From Pseudomonas sp. B21_DOA (lineage in GTDB: Bacteria; Pseudomonadota; Gammaproteobacteria; Pseudomonadales; Pseudomonadaceae), in the NCBI GenBank assembly GCA_030544685.1, contig CP086683.1, forward strand, positions 558,001-622,000: a stretch of DNA of 64,000 nt, read 5' to 3'. The stretch's first letter is position 1. Each line of letters begins with the position of its first letter. A program made the position numbers and the translations under genes. The notes under the pieces were generated by a model, which saw only the letters and a program-made list of their open reading frames with translations, was not told the DNA's origin and did no database searches. Below, one piece after another: positions 45,238 through 55,580 of the stretch.

Positions 45238-46311
45238 ATGCATATCAATCCCTTTCTGTTTATATTGCCGCGCCCGCCTGGACAAGTTGTGTGGAACTAC
45301 AAGAACCATACTCAGCACGAGCTTGATCTTGACTATTCCCACCGCCTCGCCATTCTTATAGACAACCCAAACCTGTTTGACCCAAACAACATAATAGATA
45401 CACAACTTCTGGACGCAGGCATTCTAACAGTTTCAAAACTAGACAGCCCAACTTGGGGCTGGGATGAACTGTCGAAGATTTATCACATCGGCACGCAAAA
45501 TATCCCCTGCGAATATACGCCACAGAATATTCAGGAGTGGTCCAGACACTATCTGGCGCACTGCAGCGAAGTATTGGCGAAGCCAGAACCTTCAACAGGC
45601 AGCAAGCGCCGGCCAGCGGAGGCGCTCATCAACTTGCCTGCACCCGGCGCAATGATCGATGACAGCCTGACTCAGGCATTGCGGACGCGCAAAACCTGTC
45701 GCTCCTACACCGGTGCGGCGGTGACACTGGCCGAGGTTGCAACGCTGTTGTATTTCACGCTCGGCTATCTTCCCAAGCGCAATCATTCGCAGGACGACCC
45801 TGTCGCACCCGGCCTTGAGGCCCGCCGGAGCAGTCCCTCAGGTGGTGGTCTGAACGCTTGCGAAGGCTTTCTTCTCGCTCAGAACATCGTCGGGCTTGAA
45901 CCGGGCATCTACGCCTACCATTGTGGCGAGCATGCCTTGAGCCGGATCAACCCTTTGCCTGAACCGGCGTTGGGTCAAATGCTCGGCGGCCAGCATTTCA
46001 TCAACAATCTGCCGCTGGGCGTATTCATCACCGCCAGGTTTGATCGACTCTGGTGGAAGTACGAACACTCGCGCGCCTATCGAATGGCGTTCATCGAGGC
46101 TGGCCATCTTTCGCAAACCTTCCAGCTCGTCGCGACGACGCTGGGGCTCAATACCTGGCTGACCGGCGCGTTTGCCGACGCCCAGGTTGAAACCCTGCTC
46201 GGGCTCGAAGGCAGCGCTGAGCAACCGTTGTTTTTTGTCGGTTGCGGCGAAAGCGATGGCCAAGCCATGTGCCAGGAAATGCGTGATTTGCTTGCCGGGG
46301 TACCGTCATGA
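45238..46311 (+). CDS. SagB/ThcOx-type peptide dehydrogenase (nitroreductase fold)
   Basis: A 357-residue FMN enzyme of the family that oxidises azoline rings in TOMM peptides, though here no YcaO cyclase is present. The N-terminal part has the SagB-like start HINPFLFILPRPPGQVVWNYKNH. The nitroreductase domain starts near residue 145: LTQALRTRKTCRSYTGAAVTL, the FMN phosphate loop RRSSPSGGGLNACEGFLL, EPGIYAYHCGEHAL and the final LGLNTWLTGAF. The first 250 bases are AT-rich, suggesting transfer. The stop overlaps the start of the di-iron oxygenase gene (ATGA), so the two are co-translated. Substrate is inferred to be the 23-residue peptide. Confidence 0.85.
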   Translation: MHINPFLFILPRPPGQVVWNYKNHTQHELDLDYSHRLAILIDNPNLFDPNNIIDTQLLDAGILTVSKLDSPTWGWDELSKIYHIGTQNIPCEYTPQNIQEWSRHYLAHCSEVLAKPEPSTGSKRRPAEALINLPAPGAMIDDSLTQALRTRKTCRSYTGAAVTLAEVATLLYFTLGYLPKRNHSQDDPVAPGLEARRSSPSGGGLNACEGFLLAQNIVGLEPGIYAYHCGEHALSRINPLPEPALGQMLGGQHFINNLPLGVFITARFDRLWWKYEHSRAYRMAFIEAGHLSQTFQLVATTLGLNTWLTGAFADAQVETLLGLEGSAEQPLFFVGCGESDGQAMCQEMRDLLAGVPS

Positions 46312-47272
46312 TTTCCACAGCGCTGGATGAGGGCGAGGCACCGGTGTCGTGGTCGCTCAAATTCACCCTTCCCGACTGGGAAAGCCGCGCATCGGTGCGC
46401 AGCAGTACCCATGACTATCGTTTGCCGGGCGATGTCGAGCAGCAACTGCAAAATCGCTATTGGTTTCCCCGGCCTTTCTGCCTTATCTGGGGCATCCGGC
46501 GATCCAGGCCAAAGGTCGCGAAACATTGCACCGCCTGACCGCCAGTCATCTGGTGTATTTCCTCGATTACACCACCCTGCTCGAACACCGCATCGTCAAC
46601 CGCGCAGTTGAGGTCATCGTCCACCGCGAACTGCCCATCTATATACCGCTGCCAATGAAACACGCTGCATTGCAGCTGTACACCGACGAGGGTTACCACG
46701 CGCTTTTCTCCAACCAGATAGCCGAGCAGATCGCCGCGTTCTACAGCATCACCCGGCGACCGGTCATTCCGAAGCGGATCACACGCATGAACGCTCTGAT
46801 TGCGCGCACGCCGGAGAAGAACCGCGCACTGGCCTGGTTTCTGCTCGGATTTGTCTCGGAAACCATCATCGCCCGGGAGTTGCTCGAGGTCTGCCGCAAC
46901 ACGATGGTTTCAAGTGTGAACGACATGCTGCGTGATCATCTTGCCGACGAAGCCCGGCACAGCCGTTACTTCGCAGAAGCCTTCCATTACTTCTGGATTG
47001 CGATGAACAGTCGCCAGCGCCTGTTCGCCGCCAGGACTCTTGTGGAGATCATCCCCCTGTTCTTCGAGGTCGACGAGAGCTGGCTGCAACAAAGCCTGCG
47101 CTCGGCGGGTATTGCCGAAAGTGACATGAAAGAGATTGTCGGTGCGATGGCAACTGTGCAGGCCAGCCGTGCTCGCGCTCGCGCCGGCTGCAAACCCACG
47201 CTGGAGGCCCTGCACAAGGCTGGTTTTTTGCTCTGCCCCATAACCAGACACTTTTCGCCAAAGCAGGATTGA
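46308..47272 (+). CDS. AurF/CmlI-type di-iron N-oxygenase (frame broken)
   Basis: AurF-type enzymes oxidise amines to hydroxylamines and nitro groups. The frame changes at the C-run 46467-46470; one extra C joins QNRYWFP to PAFLPYLGHPAIQ and gives 321 residues. All seven iron ligands can be placed: Glu93 in TTLLEHR, Glu128 and His131 in DEGYHALF, Glu185 in FVSETII, His211, Glu215 and His218 in RDHLADEARHS. The spacings 35, 3, 54, 26, 4, 3 are very close to those of AurF, including the extra His. It begins on the dehydrogenase stop codon and ends 3 bases before the MFS gene. An amine of the peptide is the inferred substrate. Confidence 0.87.
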
Positions 47273-47275
47273 TCG

Positions 47276-48507
47276 ATGAATAAACACAGCTGTGCAGTCA
47301 GCCGCCGACAACGGCGCGGAGCAGTCACGCTGTTACTGGCAATGATCCTGCTCGGCGTGTTCCCGCTGGATGTTCTGCTGCCCTCGTTCCCGGCGCTGGC
47401 GGCACACTTTGGTCGATCACCGAGCGACATCGCGCTGTCGATCAGTCTGTTCGCCGTCGGTATTGCCTTCGCTCAGCTACTGATCGGTCCGCTATCGGAC
47501 GTGATCGGACGCAAGGGTTTGCTGCTGGCCGGCATGAGCGTGTCGCTGCTCGGCGCCCTTGGCTGCGTGCTGAGCAATGACTACACGCTGTTCCTCGTTT
47601 TCCGGGTGATGCAGGCGATGGGGTGCGGTTGTTTCGTGCTGTCTCAGGCACTGGTGCAGGATCTGTTTGAAGGCCAGGAGCGTGACCGGCTGCGGATCCT
47701 GATGGTCACTGCCACGGGCATCTTCATTTCGCTATCGCCGCTGGCGGGTACGTTTCTGCAAGCCACGCTCGGCTGGCGCGGCAGCTTCTGGGTATTCATC
47801 GCCCTTGCGGCTGTGGTTCTGATCAAAACCTGGCGACTGCTCGACAACAGCCGGCCTGTTCAGAACGGTCCACACCTGGGTTTCATTCAGTCCTACAGAC
47901 GGGTGCTGAGCAACTTCCCGTTTGTCGGCTATTGGCTGATTTCCGCGTTCGCTTTCGCCTGCCACTTTTCCTTCATCGTCACTTCGCCGCTGATCTTCAT
48001 GGAGCAGTTGCAGATGGCGCCTTACGATTTCGCCTTGATTCTGGTGATCTATGGCGCCGCTTATGTCTTCGGCGGCCTGCTCGCCAGCGTGCTGAACCGG
48101 CTTATCAATGCGCAACAGCAGATTTTCACCGGCCTGAGCCTGATCCTGCTCTCGGGTCTGGTGATGCTCTATCTGGCCACCAACCATGAGCTGTCAGCCG
48201 CGGCGGTGCTGGTCCCAATGCTCATCTGCACCGTGGGCACCACCATTGCGCGCCCCCGGCTACCTCCCGCGCCATGAGCGTGTTTGCCGAAAATGCCGGC
48301 GCATCGGCATCCGCCGGTAGCACCATCATTTTTATCTGTGGCGGGCTGGTCAGCGCCCTGATCAGCCTCGGCCCGGCCAACCTGCAAGCGACGCTGGGTT
48401 ACGGTTTTGTGGTGTTGAGCGGCGTATCGCTGTTGCTCAACAGCGTGATTGGCCGTCGCGTCAGCAACCTGCGCAGCAATCCGGTGATGCCGGGAGGCGA
48501 CCATTGA
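47276..48507 (+). CDS. MFS exporter, Bcr/CflA-like DHA1 family (frame broken)
   Basis: A 12-helix drug:proton antiporter, the likely exporter or self-protection pump of the cassette. The N-terminal half has FPLDVLLPSFPALAAHFG, the MFS motif GPLSDVIGRKGLLLAG and FRVMQAMGCGCFVLSQALV. The frame changes near 48249-48254 (one C missing after IAR) and continues SRAMSVFAENAGASASAGST to the stop at 48505-48507. The repaired length is 410, as for Bcr-type pumps. It starts 3 bases after the di-iron gene; a gap of about 250 bases with no gene separates it from ilvD. Confidence 0.85.
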
Positions 48508-48763
48508 CCCTGCCAGTCGTCATTGCACCGGCCCCTTCAGCACGGGAACAACGCTTTGCGCCATTCCCTCGCGACGCCAGCGGTGTAGAATCGCCTCATT
48601 CATCGCCATTCATCCCCGGCGGGTTTATGAGCTCAGGCTGAGACCAGCGGCGATCCCGCAACGTCATCGGCAGCTTCCGGACACACGGCCATTTTTCGGG
48701 TGTTTCAGAGGTCAACAGAAGCTCACTCCCCTTTAGTACGTGATTAGCCGCCCGGAGTGCTCC

Positions 48764-50605
48764 ATGCCAGATTACCGCTCGAAAACTTCCACCCACGGCC
48801 GCAACATGGCCGGCGCCCGCGCCCTCTGGCGCGCCACCGGCATGAAAGATGACGACTTCAAGAAGCCGATCATTGCCATCGCCAACTCGTTCACCCAGTT
48901 CGTCCCGGGGCATGTGCATCTGAAGGACCTGGGTCAGCTGGTCGCCCGCGAGATCGAACGCGCCGGTGGCGTGGCCAAGGAATTCAATACCATCGCCGTC
49001 GATGACGGCATCGCCATGGGCCACGACGGCATGCTGTATTCGCTGCCGAGCCGCGAGATCATCGCCGACTCCGTCGAGTACATGGTCAACGCCCACTGCG
49101 CCGACGCCATCGTCTGCATTTCCAACTGCGACAAGATCACCCCGGGCATGCTGATGGCCGCGCTGCGCCTGAACATCCCGGTGATCTTCGTTTCCGGCGG
49201 TCCGATGGAAGCGGGCAAGACCAAACTCGCCTCCCACGGCCTCGACCTCGTCGACGCCATGGTGATCGCCGCCGACTCCAGCGCTTCTGACGAGAAAGTC
49301 GCCGAGTACGAGCGTAGCGCCTGTCCGACCTGTGGTTCGTGCTCCGGCATGTTCACCGCCAACTCGATGAACTGCCTGACCGAAGCACTGGGTCTGGCCT
49401 TGCCGGGCAACGGTTCCACTCTGGCCACCCACAGCGACCGCGAGCAGCTGTTTCTGCAGGCTGGTCGCACCATCGTCGAGCTGTGCAAGCGTTACTACGG
49501 CGAGAACGATGACTCCGTATTGCCGCGCAACATCGCCAACTTCAAGGCGTTCGAGAACGCGATGATGCTCGACATCGCCATGGGCGGTTCGACCAACACC
49601 ATCCTGCACTTGCTCGCAGCCGCCCAGGAAGCCGAGATCGATTTCGACCTGCGCGACATCGACCGTCTTTCGCGCAGCGTGCCGCAGCTGTGCAAGGTCG
49701 CGCCGAACATCCAGAAGTACCACATGGAAGACGTGCACCGCGCCGGCGGCATTTTCAGCATCCTCGGTTCGCTGGCCCGTGGCGGCCTGCTGCACACCGA
49801 CCTGCCGACCGTGCACAGCCGCAGCATGGAAGAAGCCATCGCCAAGTGGGACATCACCCAGACCAGCGACGAGGCCGTGCATCACTTCTTCAAGGCAGGT
49901 CCTGCGGGCATCCCGACCCAGACCGCGTTCAGCCAGTCGACCCGTTGGGAAACTCTGGACGACGATCGTGAAAACGGCTGCATCCGCAGTTTCGAGCACG
50001 CCTATTCGAAAGAAGGCGGCCTCGCCGTGCTGTACGGCAACATCGCGCAGGACGGCTGCGTGGTGAAAACCGCCGGGGTTGATGAGTCGATCCACGTCTT
50101 CGAAGGCAACGCGAAGATTTTCGAAAGCCAGGACAGCGCCGTGCGCGGCATCCTCGCTGACGAAGTGAAGGCAGGCGACATCGTCATCATTCGTTACGAA
50201 GGCCCGAAAGGCGGCCCGGGCATGCAGGAAATGCTCTACCCGACGTCCTACCTGAAATCCAAAGGTCTGGGCAAAGCCTGTGCGCTGCTCACCGACGGCC
50301 GTTTCTCCGGCGGTACTTCCGGCCTGTCGATTGGTCACGCTTCGCCAGAGGCCGCGGCCGGTGGCGCGATCGGTCTGGTGCAGGATGGCGACAAGGTGCT
50401 GATCGACATTCCGAACCGCTCGATCAACCTGTTGGTCAGCGACGAAGAACTGGCGGCACGCCGCGCCGAGCAGGACAAGAAAGGCTGGAAACCGGTTGAA
50501 GTGCGCCCACGCAAAGTGACCACCGCCCTCAAGGCCTACGCCCTGCTGGCGACCAGTGCCGACAAGGGTGCTGTGCGCAACAAAGCGATGCTCGACGGCT
50601 TGTAA
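48764..50605 (+). CDS. ilvD: Dihydroxy-acid dehydratase
   Basis: IlvD dehydrates dihydroxy acids in valine, isoleucine and leucine synthesis and holds an iron-sulfur cluster. The 613-residue product shows cluster ligands in [15 protein letters not shown] and [19 protein letters not shown], and the late [19 protein letters not shown] motif. The ATG at 48764 gives the family start [20 protein letters not shown]; an in-frame ATG eight codons earlier was rejected. A rho-independent terminator follows. Confidence 0.97.
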   Translation: MPDYRSKTSTHGRNMAGARALWRATGMKDDDFKKPIIAIANSFTQFVPGHVHLKDLGQLVAREIERAGGVAKEFNTIAVDDGIAMGHDGMLYSLPSREIIADSVEYMVNAHCADAIVCISNCDKITPGMLMAALRLNIPVIFVSGGPMEAGKTKLASHGLDLVDAMVIAADSSASDEKVAEYERSACPTCGSCSGMFTANSMNCLTEALGLALPGNGSTLATHSDREQLFLQAGRTIVELCKRYYGENDDSVLPRNIANFKAFENAMMLDIAMGGSTNTILHLLAAAQEAEIDFDLRDIDRLSRSVPQLCKVAPNIQKYHMEDVHRAGGIFSILGSLARGGLLHTDLPTVHSRSMEEAIAKWDITQTSDEAVHHFFKAGPAGIPTQTAFSQSTRWETLDDDRENGCIRSFEHAYSKEGGLAVLYGNIAQDGCVVKTAGVDESIHVFEGNAKIFESQDSAVRGILADEVKAGDIVIIRYEGPKGGPGMQEMLYPTSYLKSKGLGKACALLTDGRFSGGTSGLSIGHASPEAAAGGAIGLVQDGDKVLIDIPNRSINLLVSDEELAARRAEQDKKGWKPVEVRPRKVTTALKAYALLATSADKGAVRNKAMLDGL

Positions 50606-50623
50606 GCGTCCAGGTGCAGAAAC

Positions 50624-50658
50624 AAAAATGCCCCGCCAACGTGCGGGGCATTTTTTTA
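50624..50658 (+). terminator. Rho-independent terminator after ilvD
   Basis: AAAAATGCCCCGC CAAC GTGCGGGGCATTTTTTT forms a strong stem with a T-run 20 bases after the stop codon, and could act on both strands. Confidence 0.92.
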
Positions 50659-50671
50659 TCCGTCTGACACT

Positions 50672-50806
50672 GATCGTTCCCACGCTCCTGCGTGGGAATG
50701 CCTCAAGGGACGCTCCGCGTCCAGTGACGCGGAGCGTCACGGGCTGCATTCCCACGCGGAGCGTGGGAACGATCAAAGATCGCAGCCTTCGGCAGCTCCT
50801 ACATGC
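50672..50806. repeat. Family D palindrome fused to a family C half-repeat
   Basis: GATCGTTCCCACGC at 50672 is mirrored by GCGTGGGAACGATC ending at 50774, with GACGCTCCGCGTC and GACGCGGAGCGTC arms inside. A family C half, AAAGATCGCAGCC with GGCAGCTCCTAC, follows without a gap to 50806. It lies between convergent ilvD and pchP. Confidence 0.82.
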
Positions 50807-50815
50807 GATCGTGAG

Positions 50816-51871
50816 TTACTGGATTTCCTCAGGTTTGACGATCACCCAGTTCTTGTCCGCTGTCACCGGCAAGCCTTCCTTGGCCTGCGCCGCTGCGTGC
50901 TTGGCCATCATGCCGTTGATCTGGGTCATGTACTTGTCCTTGCGGTTGATCCACAAGTGAATGCCGCCCTTGGCTACGTCGACGTCATGGAACAGCATGT
51001 AACCGTCGCTCGTCGGGGTATCGCCGCCGACCAGTACCGGTTTTTTCCATTCATCGATGTAGGTCAGGATCGCCGCGTGCTTGCCGGCCATCCACGTTGC
51101 CGGGGTCCACAGGTACGGCGTCAGTTCGAGCCCGAGGTTGGCCTTCTCGTCATATTTGCCGGCAGTGATCTGTTTGCGCGCAGTGGTCAGCTCGCCAGTC
51201 TTCTGATCCTTGAGCAGCAGTGAAACGCCGATGACGTTCTGCGGTTTGACGTTGTAGCCGTACTTGGGATCCGCCGCGACCATGCGCACCAGTTCCTCTG
51301 AAGCGGCGGTCATTACGTAGACCTCGATGCCGTTCTCCATCAGCTTGTTGTACAGCTCCTGCTGGCCAGTGAAGATCTTCGGCGGATTGACGTCGAGCTT
51401 CTTCACCACATCGCCTTCGTAGTACGTCGCCGGCACCGGTTTGCCAGAGGCCATCAGCTCGTCGACGTAGCCCTTGAGTTCCTTGAGGGTGAAGCCGGAG
51501 AACACCTGCGCCACCCACGGGTAGCAGACCATGTCGTCGACTTCGCAGAGCCGGTAGTAATAACTGAACAGGCTTTCCTTGTGCTCGGCGGTGTCCTTGA
51601 AGGGCATCAGTTTCAGCGAGGGGTCGAGCTTGTCACGGGTGATCAGGCCCTTGTTTTCCATGAACGGCAGCAAGGATTCTTCGAGGTCGTAGCGGTAACT
51701 GGTGTTGTCCATGTCGAACACCGCGTAATTACCCTTGTTGGCGTTGGCGGCGATCATCGCGTCCAGCGCCTTGGCCTGATCCGCCGGCCAATGCTTGAGG
51801 TCCGTGGCCAATGCATGGCCGGCAAGGCCAGCCGCCAGTGCCACAGCCAACAACGTGCGTGCAATTTTCAT
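50816..51871 (-). CDS. pchP: Phosphorylcholine phosphatase-type HAD hydrolase
   Basis: PchP releases choline from phosphorylcholine in the periplasm. The 351-residue precursor has a signal peptide (TLLAVALAAGLAGHALA) and the HAD motif I YAVFDMDNTSYRYD, with the DxDxT set that defines PchP of P. aeruginosa. Motif II is probably in VYVMTAASEELV and motif III/IV in VLVGGDTPTSDGYML. Start at 51871 is set by the signal peptide. It is convergent with ilvD and divergent from the transporter gene, with a shared upstream region of about 240 bases. Confidence 0.87.
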   Translation of the reverse strand: MKIARTLLAVALAAGLAGHALATDLKHWPADQAKALDAMIAANANKGNYAVFDMDNTSYRYDLEESLLPFMENKGLITRDKLDPSLKLMPFKDTAEHKESLFSYYYRLCEVDDMVCYPWVAQVFSGFTLKELKGYVDELMASGKPVPATYYEGDVVKKLDVNPPKIFTGQQELYNKLMENGIEVYVMTAASEELVRMVAADPKYGYNVKPQNVIGVSLLLKDQKTGELTTARKQITAGKYDEKANLGLELTPYLWTPATWMAGKHAAILTYIDEWKKPVLVGGDTPTSDGYMLFHDVDVAKGGIHLWINRKDKYMTQINGMMAKHAAAQAKEGLPVTADKNWVIVKPEEIQ

Positions 51872-52110
51872 AGCGCTACTCCCCGATGCAAAGAGTTCGA
51901 CGCTAACAAATAAGTGTGACAACCCTCGCCTGTCAGCGACCGCCTGCGTCCCCTGCGCGCCAGTTGCATTGCCGACAGCGACACAGGCTTATTCCAAAAA
52001 CGACGGACGCCCTGCGATTTTGGTATTAATTCATTGCAAATCAAGCTGTTAGGCTTGCCGGTTCGCAGCAGCCCCGGATGGCTGTTGGCACAGTCTTTAC
52101 TGGAGTCCTC

Positions 52111-53501
52111 ATGAATCTACCGCTGATTCTCAACCTGCTGGTGTTCCTTGCCCTGCTCTTCGGTCTGGCGCAAACCCGCCACACCACCTGGAGCCTGGCG
52201 AAAAAGTCCTGCTCGCACTGGTCCTCGGCGTGGCGTTCGGTGTCGCGCTGCACACGATTTACGGTGCCGGCAACCCGGTGCTGAAAGCCTCGATCGGCTG
52301 GTTCGATCTGGTCGGCAACGGCTACGTGCAATTGCTGCAGATGATCGTGATCCCACTGGTGTTCGCCTCGATCCTCAGCGCGGTCGCCCGTCTGCACAAT
52401 GCCTCGTCGCTGGGCAAGATCAGTTTCCTCACCATCGGCACGCTGCTATTCACCACCGCCATCGCGGCGCTGATCGGCATCGGCCTGACCAATCTGTTTG
52501 GCCTCAGCGCTGAAGGTCTGGTCGCCGGCACTCAGGAAATGGCGCGCCTGCAAACCATTCAGAACGACTACGCCGGCAAGGTAGCCGACCTCAATGTGCC
52601 GCAATTGCTGCTGTCGTTCATCCCGCAGAACCCGTTCGCCGACCTGGCCCGGGCCAAGCCGACCTCGATCATCAGCGTAGTGATTTTCGCGGCATTTCTC
52701 GGGGTGGCTGCGCTGCAACTGCTCAAGGACGACGTCGAGAAAGGTCAGAAAGTGATCAACGCCATCGACACCCTGCAAGCCTGGGTGATGCGTCTGGTGC
52801 GTCTGGTGATGAAGCTGACCCCCTACGGCGTGCTGGCGCTGATGACCAAAGTGGTCGCCGGTTCCAACCTGCAGGACATCATCAAGCTCGGCAGTTTTGT
52901 CGTGGTCTCGTATATCGGCCTGGGCCTGATGTTCGTGGTGCACGGCGTGCTGGTGTCGGCCGCCGGGATCAACCCGCTGCGCTTCTTTCGCAAGATCTGG
53001 CCGGTGCTGACCTTCGCCTTCACCAGCCGCTCCAGCGCGGCGACCATTCCGCTGAGCATCGAAGCGCAGACCCGTCGCCTGGGTATTCCGTCGTCGGTCG
53101 CCAGTTTCGCTGCCTCGTTCGGCGCGACGATTGGCCAGAACGGTTGCGCCGGCCTGTACCCGGCGATGTTGGCGGTGATGGTCGCGCCAACTGTTGGCAT
53201 CAACCCGCTGGATCCGTTGTGGATCGCGACGCTGGTGGCGATTGTCACGTTGAGTTCGGCCGGTGTCGCCGGAGTTGGCGGCGGCGCAACGTTCGCCGCC
53301 CTGATCGTGCTGCCGGCAATGGGCTTGCCGGTGTCACTGGTGGCACTGCTGATTTCGGTCGAGCCGCTAATCGATATGGGCCGCACCGCGTTGAACGTGA
53401 GTGGCTCGATTACCGCCGGGGCGATAACCAGTCAGGTCATGCAGCAGACTGACAAGGCACTGCTCGATGCCGATGAGCATGCGGAACTTGCTCAGGCTTG
53501 A
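52111..53501 (+). CDS. tcyP: TcyP/YdjN-type L-cystine symporter of the DAACS family (frame broken)
   Basis: A sodium- or proton-coupled dicarboxylate/amino-acid symporter; its similarity in length and motifs is to the cystine carrier YdjN (TcyP). It starts [19 protein letters not shown], changes frame at the A-run 52201-52205 and continues [20 protein letters not shown]; one extra A gives 463 residues. Family motifs include [18 protein letters not shown], the Ser-rich loop [15 protein letters not shown], and [20 protein letters not shown]. The cystine assignment is by similarity only. Confidence 0.83.
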
Positions 53502-53509
53502 GCCAAGAT

Positions 53510-53611
53510 GATCGTTCCTACGCTCCGCGTGGGAATGCAGCCCATGACGCTCCGCGTCACTGGACGCGGAGCGTCCCCTGAGGCGTTACCACGCAGAGCG
53601 TGGGAACGATC
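53510..53611. repeat. Palindromic repeat, family D
   Basis: GATCGTTCCTACGCTCCGCGTGGG at the left and GCAGAGCGTGGGAACGATC at the right, with GACGCTCCGCGTC/GACGCGGAGCGTC inside. The right end reaches the folA stop codon. Confidence 0.85.
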
Positions 53612-54121
53612 ATGCGCGCTCCCAAACTTCGAAGCTGTACGCGGGCTTGTCGCCCTCTGCCGGATTCGGCACGTTCGACACCAGCTTCCACTCGCTCAGA
53701 TCAAACTCCGGAAACCACGCATCCCCTTCCGGGCTCAGTGCCACGCGGGTCAGGTACAGCCGATCGGCCTGCGCCAGTCCCTGCGCATACAACTGCGCGC
53801 CGCCAATCAGCATCAGTTCATCAACGCCCTGGGCTTTCGCCCATTCCTCGGCGCGGGCCACAGCGGCTTCCAGCGACGGATAGACCTCGGCACCTTCGAG
53901 TTGCAGATCAGGCTGGCGGCTGACCACGATGTTCAAGCGCCCCGGCAGCGGCCGGCCGAGCGAATCCCAGGTCTTGCGACCCATGATGATCGGCTTGCCG
54001 AGCGTGGTCGCCTTGAAGTATTTGAAGTCCCCGGCAGGTGCCAGGGCATGCTGTTGTCGACGCCGATCACGCGGTTTTCACCGAGGGCTGCGATCAGGCT
54101 GAGGGGCAGTGATTTAGTCAT
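53610..54121 (-). CDS. folA: Dihydrofolate reductase (frame broken)
   Basis: FolA reduces dihydrofolate with NADPH and is the trimethoprim target. It starts MTKSLPLSLIAALGENRVIG and reaches DNSMPWHLPG, then changes frame at the C-run 54029-54032; one extra base gives DFKYFKATTLGKPIIMGRKTWDSLGR in sense. GAQLYAQGLAQADRLYLTRV and the final YSFEVWERA follow. Repaired length is 170. The stop codon lies in the end of the family D repeat. It is divergent from the DUF2868 gene. Confidence 0.93.
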
Positions 54122-54206
54122 GCCGGCGAGGATACCAGAGCCGCGCTTACCCCGATAAGCGCCACAGCGGTTATGCTCAGCGCTCGATTTAGCGACGGGA
54201 CGCCGC

Positions 54207-55580
54207 GTGACTGAACTGACTCCATTGCAAAACCTCTGGCTCACCGAAACCATCCGCCTGCGCGAAGAACACGCGGGGCCGCTGGATGATCTGGAAGCCA
54301 ATCGTCTGGCCCGTGCCGCTGGCGGCGATCTGCCGAGCCGCATTGCGCGCCGGGCGCTATGGCTGGCCGAGCGCGACGGACTCACCGCCGCGCTCAAGCA
54401 CTGGCTGCAAGGCGCGCGCCTGGCGCTGGTGCTGTTGATGATTTTCGCCGTGCTCAGCGGCGCCGGGCTGGCATTCGCCGCACTTGGCCAGACGCCGGTG
54501 AATGTGTTCTGGGCGCTGGGCAGTCTGCTCGGGATCAATCTGATTTTGCTGCTGAGTTGGGCGCTGGGCTTGATTTTCGCTGGCGAACACGGCGCCACCC
54601 TCGGGCGCTTGTGGCTGTGGCTCAGCGAAAAATTCGCCCGCGACGCCAAAGCCGCGCAACTGGCGCCGGCCCTGCTGTTGTTGCTGCAACGCAAGAAACT
54701 CAATCGCTGGGCACTCGGCGCGCTGATCAATGGTCTGTGGCTGCTGGCGATGCTCAGCGCGCTGATTCTGTTGCTGACGCTGATGGCCACGCGGCGCTAC
54801 GGCTTTGTCTGGGAAACCACGATCCTCGGCGCCGACACTTTCATCCACGTCACCCAGGCTCTCGGCTATCCGCCGTCGCTGCTCGGCTTCAACGTGCCGA
54901 CCGAGGAAATGATCCGCGCCAGCGGCGCCGGCGCACTGGATATTGAAAGCGCGCGACAGGCCTGGGCGACCTGGCTGGTCGGCGTGCTGGTGGTCTACGG
55001 CGTGCTGCCGCGCCTGCTGCTCGGGTTGTTCTGCCTGTGGCGCTGGAACAGCGGCAAAGCTGCGTTGCACCTGGATCTGAACCTGCCCGGCTACGCGCAA
55101 CTGCGCGAACGGTTGATGCCAACCAGCGAACGCCTCGGCGTCAACGACCCGGAGCCGGCGCAGCTGCATCGCGTCGAAAGCAACGTCGGCGAACTCGTCA
55201 GCGAGGGCGCGCTGCTGGTGGCGATCGAGCTGGACGAACAGCGTCCGTGGCCACCTGCGCTGCCGAAGAATGTCAGCGACGCTGGCATCCTCGACAGCCG
55301 GGAATCGCGACACAAACTGCTCGAGCAACTCAGTCGCTTTCCGCCAGCGCGGCTGGCGATCGCCTGCGATCCACGACGCTCGCCGGATCGCGGCAGCCTT
55401 GCGCTGATCGCCGAACTGGCACGCAATGCCGGCGCCACTCGCGTCTGGCTGCTGCAAGCGCCACCCGGCGAAGCGCTGGACGGGCAACGTCTGGGTGACT
55501 GGCACGCGGCGCTGCAACAACTGGAACTGCCGTTCGCCGATTGCGCGCCGATGAACTGGCTGGAGAGCGGACATGACTGA
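54207..55580 (+). CDS. DUF2868 membrane protein
   Basis: A 457-residue protein with a soluble N-terminus (LTETIRLREEHAGPLDDLEANRLAR) and about four membrane helices: near residues 72-98, 104-128, 172-195 and 252-273. A cytoplasmic C-terminal domain of some 170 residues follows, with Asp/Glu-rich LVAIELDEQRPWP. This is the DUF2868 family, always next to a DUF3482 GTPase gene as here (eight-base overlap). Function unknown; the pair may form a membrane GTPase system. Start is a GTG at 54207. Confidence 0.85.
   Translation: MTELTPLQNLWLTETIRLREEHAGPLDDLEANRLARAAGGDLPSRIARRALWLAERDGLTAALKHWLQGARLALVLLMIFAVLSGAGLAFAALGQTPVNVFWALGSLLGINLILLLSWALGLIFAGEHGATLGRLWLWLSEKFARDAKAAQLAPALLLLLQRKKLNRWALGALINGLWLLAMLSALILLLTLMATRRYGFVWETTILGADTFIHVTQALGYPPSLLGFNVPTEEMIRASGAGALDIESARQAWATWLVGVLVVYGVLPRLLLGLFCLWRWNSGKAALHLDLNLPGYAQLRERLMPTSERLGVNDPEPAQLHRVESNVGELVSEGALLVAIELDEQRPWPPALPKNVSDAGILDSRESRHKLLEQLSRFPPARLAIACDPRRSPDRGSLALIAELARNAGATRVWLLQAPPGEALDGQRLGDWHAALQQLELPFADCAPMNWLESGHD

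Noticed and set aside
48596..50776. Very long open frame on the minus strand opposite ilvD
   Set aside because: It mirrors ilvD codon by codon, a GC-rich third-position shadow; ilvD is unmistakable on the plus strand.
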